The notes below the pieces were generated by a model. It was not told the origin of the DNA and ran no database searches. It saw nothing but the letters and a program-made list of their open reading frames with translations. Positions 60,101 through 64,000 of a stretch of 64,000 bases of DNA are shown here, in pieces; position 1 is the first letter of the stretch, and every line of letters begins with the position of its first letter. The position numbers were made by a program, and so were the translations under genes. Source of the DNA: Campylorhamphus procurvoides (Eukaryota > Chordata > Aves > Passeriformes > Dendrocolaptidae). The stretch is from assembly GCA_013396655.1 (NCBI GenBank), contig WBMV01004777.1, forward strand, positions 407,128 through 471,127, in the 5' to 3' direction.

Positions 60101-60123
60101 TTCTCTTTTTCTATTTTTATTAG
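57108..60123 (+). other. AT-rich stretch, possibly intron of the unidentified right-hand unit
   Basis: No exon that I can name. A good donor (AAAG|GTAAGT) occurs at about 59546, preceded by an acceptor-like TTTTATTTCCAAG at about 59432. The enclosed sequence has a stop in every frame before the donor. An AATAAA lies at about 58384. Confidence 0.35.
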
Positions 60124-60222
60124 ATAGTTCAGACTGCTTGTCAGGCTCAGCGGGAGGATTCATATGTTCTTCGAGAAGCTAACTGGTTTGACACTTACAG
60201 ATCTTTGTTTTATTTTACATGA
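60124..60222 (+). CDS. Candidate terminal coding exon of unknown protein
   Basis: A strong polypyrimidine tract and acceptor (CTATTTTTATTAG) end at 60123. Frame 0 then reads 32 residues to TGA at 60220-60222, beginning IVQTACQAQREDSYVLREAN and ending SLFYFT. I recognise no family. About 1.6 kb downstream is a good polyadenylation signal, which would make this the last coding exon of a + strand gene starting in the 56.5-kb island. It could equally be a non-coding exon or chance. Confidence 0.25.
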   Translation: MVQTACQAQREDSYVLREANWFDTYRSLFYFT

Positions 60223-61848
60223 AGTTGAGATTAAGTGATGTGTCGATTTTAGAACCAAAAAAGAAATAACCCATGGCTAAACATCCTGAATGTATCTCCA
60301 AACAAGGCATTGTAAGACTACCAGATTTAGTGCTAAGGTTATACATGAAAGCAAATTCACCTGTTCAATTATGAAAATGTCATTTTGGCAAACAAGCCAC
60401 GTACTGGTGGCACACAAACCACAATGTACCTATAAATGAAGTCAGATAATAACATTGTAATTAATATTAGCTTGTGGTTTTTGTGTGAAGTAGGGTGATT
60501 GCCTCTCAAAAGATACAGGGATTCCTTGTAAAGCTTCCACATGATCCCTTTTTCAGCTGCCTATGTGATCCTGTTCTACCTTATTTTTGTGTGTGTGGGA
60601 TAGTGATCAGAAGGGAGAAGACGTCTCTATGAATGTGCTGCGTGTTGGATTAAAGAGCTTTTGGAAGGAGGGGTACTAGGGAGGAAAAATGAGCACAACC
60701 AAGCTTTCAAGTGCTTGTAGGTTTTGTCTTGATGTGGCTGATACATCAGTGTTATGTGATTCTTTTGGTTGCTGATGTCCAAATCAGTAGAATTTTGACT
60801 TACTATTATTTTGTACATTTGCACACATCTCTTCCATAGTGCTGAGTCACAGCAAATAATACAATTGTTGCAAGCAAATTTGTCATCATGGGAAGCATAA
60901 GGTAGCTTTGGTTTCAGAGCCTTCTGATACTCCCACCACCCCCCAAAAAAAAAAAGTTGCATGAAACGACAAAGTTAACTTATTTAATAATTTAGTTTAT
61001 TTTTAACCCAATTTGTTTTAAAGTATCAAGGATTTTTTATTTTCATGATATGAAATGCTGAAAGGTGCCCTTTTGTTCTCTCCTGAAGAATGTTCAGTGC
61101 ATATTAGTATGTTAGCAATTTTAGGGTGGTCTTTTTTTCCTGACAGTTGATGACTGTCAAATGTTGTTTTTTAAACAGTCTCTTTTTAACATATGGCCTT
61201 ACAGAAAATACATTGTTAGCCAGCCCATTCTGTAAGTGCAGGGAGGATGTGCTGTAATCGTAATCAAAATACAAATGTATCTCTGCTTTAAAAGAAAAAC
61301 AGATTACATTACACGGGAATAATAACTTCTGTTGTTTCATGCAGATGGTCACATTAATGTAAGATTATTTTTTTTAATGTTAGTATGAACTTGTGCGGCC
61401 AAAAAGTTTAATTCCTCATCACTAGCTACTTTGTTCTATGACTGTTGGGAACTTTTTGGTTTCAGGTTGATTGTGTACTGTGTGGTTATAGAAATTGGGT
61501 TTTTTTCATTTAAACAGACTTGTTGCACTGCAATGTCTTTGAACACAGTAAAGGAATTTTGCATATTCAACTCAAATCAGAAAGTCTCAGTTAAAAAATT
61601 TGAAGATGTTTTCGTTTTCAGTTGCCTTAGCTTTGACTGGTTTTTATTTCCCCTTCTTGCTCAAGTTAAAAACTTTCTAGAACTTTGACAGCTGTATCTG
61701 CTGCCTCGTTAAGTCAAAGTGCACCTTTAAAAAGTGAAACTCAAAACGTGGGAAATATCTTTATGACAGAAAATGTATAGTGAAGTGTTAGTTATTATCG
61801 TGTATAATCTTTTGTTGGGTGTGTATGCCCTTGTTAAAACTGCTTTCC

Positions 61849-61854
61849 AATAAA
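61849..61854 (+). terminator. Probable polyadenylation signal of a + strand transcript
   Basis: CCAATAAACC followed by a T/GT-rich stretch (CTTGTAAATCTGTTGCTAC), a good 3' processing context. The preceding 1.6 kb is AT-rich and has no other exon, consistent with a 3' UTR. Confidence 0.5.
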
Positions 61855-61869
61855 CCTTGTAAATCTGTT

Positions 61870-64000
61870 GCTACTTAATCTCTTCAGTGGTGTTCCTTCA
61901 AAAAAGAAAGAAAAAACACATAATCTTCAAACTTTTAAAAATTAAGTGTCTGTGTGGCTGTCAGTGTGCTTAACTAGTAGTACAGGCTGATGTGTCAGGT
62001 CAGTTTCTGAGGCAGCACCAAGCGTCAAGTAATTCTATTTCTGTTAGTGGTTGTTTTTTTTTTCTGCAACCAGAAATATGCTTCCTTGTTTTTTTGTTTG
62101 GTTGGTTTTGGTTTTTTAGTGTAAAGAAAATCAGGGACCTGGCAAGCTGGTGTTGGCCTGCTTTTAAGCACATCTCTTAAAAAAATACCTGCTTTTGTAA
62201 GCACAGAAAATTTTGTGAATGTTATGTGGGGGTATAATTGCTTTACCCTTCAAGATTAGTAATTCTGCAGAAATACCTTTGATATGGTGGTTGCTTATTG
62301 TAACCACCTTTTCATCTTGTCAAAATGAGATATCAAAATGTGACATCCCTACAGACTTGACATCAGTGGCCTCAATGTTGTTCAGGTAACACAGTCTATT
62401 TTTTCTTCTTTTTTTTTTTTTTTTTGCTTTCGAGCAACAGTCAATATTGAGGTTTTAAATTAATCTGTAATATTGCACTCTGTATCATGCAATGTTGTTT
62501 GTCTTTTCAGGACTCGTATTAGTTGTTTCAATATTATTCCCATTATTAAGCAAGTATCAGTTCAACTTGCCAAGTGGTCTAAAGCTAGAACATGCCAAAT
62601 TAGCTATAGATAAGGTTGTTTAGTACTTGTTTTGCTCTTTCACAGGTTTATAGAAGTGCTGGAACAGAAACAGTTGTGAATTAAGGCTTACTATGGGGCA
62701 GGGAAAAACCCTAGGAGGATTAGGAAGCCTGCAAAATAAAGCAGGTTTGACAGATACGGAGATGGGCAGCAGTTCCATGAAGAAGTCCCCTTCTTGCTTC
62801 CAGTTTTTGACAGAAAGTCCCTTCAAGCCTAAACTCTGTTTCAAGGCTGTATGTTCTATCCATGTTTGGCTACAACTTTTAAGTTACAGTCAAAGCTTCT
62901 TTAGTCTTCTGGCCTTTTGGATAGCAGAAGGTGGTGGTTCGATTTCTTCTCCATTGTTCTCCTGTGACGGTTGCCTTAGGAGCATGGGTCCCTGCTGTTC
63001 TGCTTTCACAAACCACAGAAAATGAAATTCAGATGATTTTGTTTCCTTGTTAGTGCTAGGGATTGATATATCATCAGCAAAACTTACTTTGCAGGTCTTT
63101 ACAAATACTGTAACTGTTAATTTTATAGTGCCTGTGAGACATGTTTCCAAATCCCATTTTACAGTTAGAGAAAGTTAAGCAAAGGTTCAGGAAATTGGCT
63201 GTGCTTGAACAATAACTTTTTGCAGCTGAGATGGTTAAATATCCTTTCATCTAGATATCCCAAGCTTTACAAGAGGTGATATGGGTGTTTCTACTGATGG
63301 ACATTCCCAGAGACCCCTGAAATCCAGTATGGTTCTGTCAAATAATTTTGGAAAAGAAACAAATACAGCCTCACCAAAATGTTAATCTGTCTGAGCTGAT
63401 TTTTCAAACAACAGGAGGTGACACTGAAGAGTGAAGTCAGTCTGCTGTTTTTCTTTATTTTCTTTTTTCCCCTCAGCACTGTCAACAGTATAGACACCTG
63501 GTGGATGTTTTCATCTCTGTAGGATGGTGCCAAATGTGGAATTTTGCTCTAGAAGTTTTTCCTGAGAAATAGCATTAATTCCAGGTGATATTTTTTATCA
63601 TTCTGTGCCCTCTGTTATTTGTGGTTTTATTATGAGAACCTCTCATTGCCTGTCACCTCCAGGAAGGCTGACTGTTTACTTCCAAAAGATTTAAATACTT
63701 CTATTAGCATTCTGATCCTTTGTCTTTGAATTGCCAAAAAGCAAATTAGAAGGACTTTTTATCTGAAATCTATACTTCAAGGGGGAAAATACCCCAAACA
63801 CTTTTGTGGCCAAAATGTTGGATTTCTAGAATGTGTTGATGAGAGCAAAGAAGGACCAAGTGCTACTTTCAGGTTAATTTTTTTAAAATTGGATAGGTTT
63901 TCTAGTCTCACACTAAAGAGTGTCAGAGGGTGATACATCCTGTAATCAGACCTCAGTGAATTGCTCAAACATCTCTCCAGGCTGTGCTATGGGTATTTGG
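61870..64000. other. Right-end sequence without recognisable genes
   Basis: AT-rich, with poly-T tracts at about 62054 and 62408. Short frames (for example 62693-63025 +, 63291-63533 -) show nothing identifiable. Confidence 0.4.

Overview
This is a vertebrate nuclear window, almost certainly from a bird and probably a songbird. The genes are split into short exons with consensus GT-AG junctions. The interspersed repeats are mostly CR1 LINE 3' ends. One SINE near 50.2 kb has a tRNA-Ile-like head and a CR1-like tail, an arrangement known from passerines. Promoters lie in very GC-rich islands, two of which still carry runs of N. No bacterial, phage or CRISPR features are present.

Three genes are clear. 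VAMP1 (synaptobrevin-1, + strand, 852-2881) has five coding exons and a TATA-containing CpG-island promoter. SCNN1A (epithelial sodium channel alpha subunit, - strand, 11376-17909) has twelve coding exons that join into a 623-residue open frame, with a second CpG island upstream. FBXO40 (F-box protein of striated muscle, - strand, 40840-45077) has one large coding exon and a short last exon joined by a GC-AG intron; its first few codons were not found. Between SCNN1A and FBXO40 lie decayed exons of TAPBPL (tapasin-related MHC class I peptide editor, - strand, about 32.4-34.2 kb). They carry frame disruptions and an internal stop, so they read as a pseudogene. A fourth CpG island at 55.8-56.9 kb has two facing motifs of the ZNF143/THAP11 type. 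It may serve a + strand transcription unit ending near the polyadenylation signal at 61849, whose product I cannot name.

In mammals VAMP1, TAPBPL and SCNN1A sit together (human 12p13), with CD27 and LTBR between them, while FBXO40 is on human 3q13.33. Here the order is VAMP1(+), SCNN1A(-), TAPBPL remnant(-), FBXO40(-). CD27 and LTBR were not recognised, so the block is rearranged relative to mammals. The genes do not form a pathway. They cover synaptic vesicle fusion, epithelial sodium uptake, antigen-processing quality control and muscle protein turnover.

The spaces between genes (about 2.9-11.1, 18.5-30, 34.2-39.8, 45.1-55.8 and 57.1-64 kb) hold CR1 fragments, low-complexity tracts and short chance reading frames. 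The points most worth a second look are the TAPBPL decay, the Gln-to-Ile change at the clostridial neurotoxin cleavage position of VAMP1, the LPSY motif replacing the usual PPxY in SCNN1A, the GC-AG intron of FBXO40, and the unidentified transcription unit at the right end.
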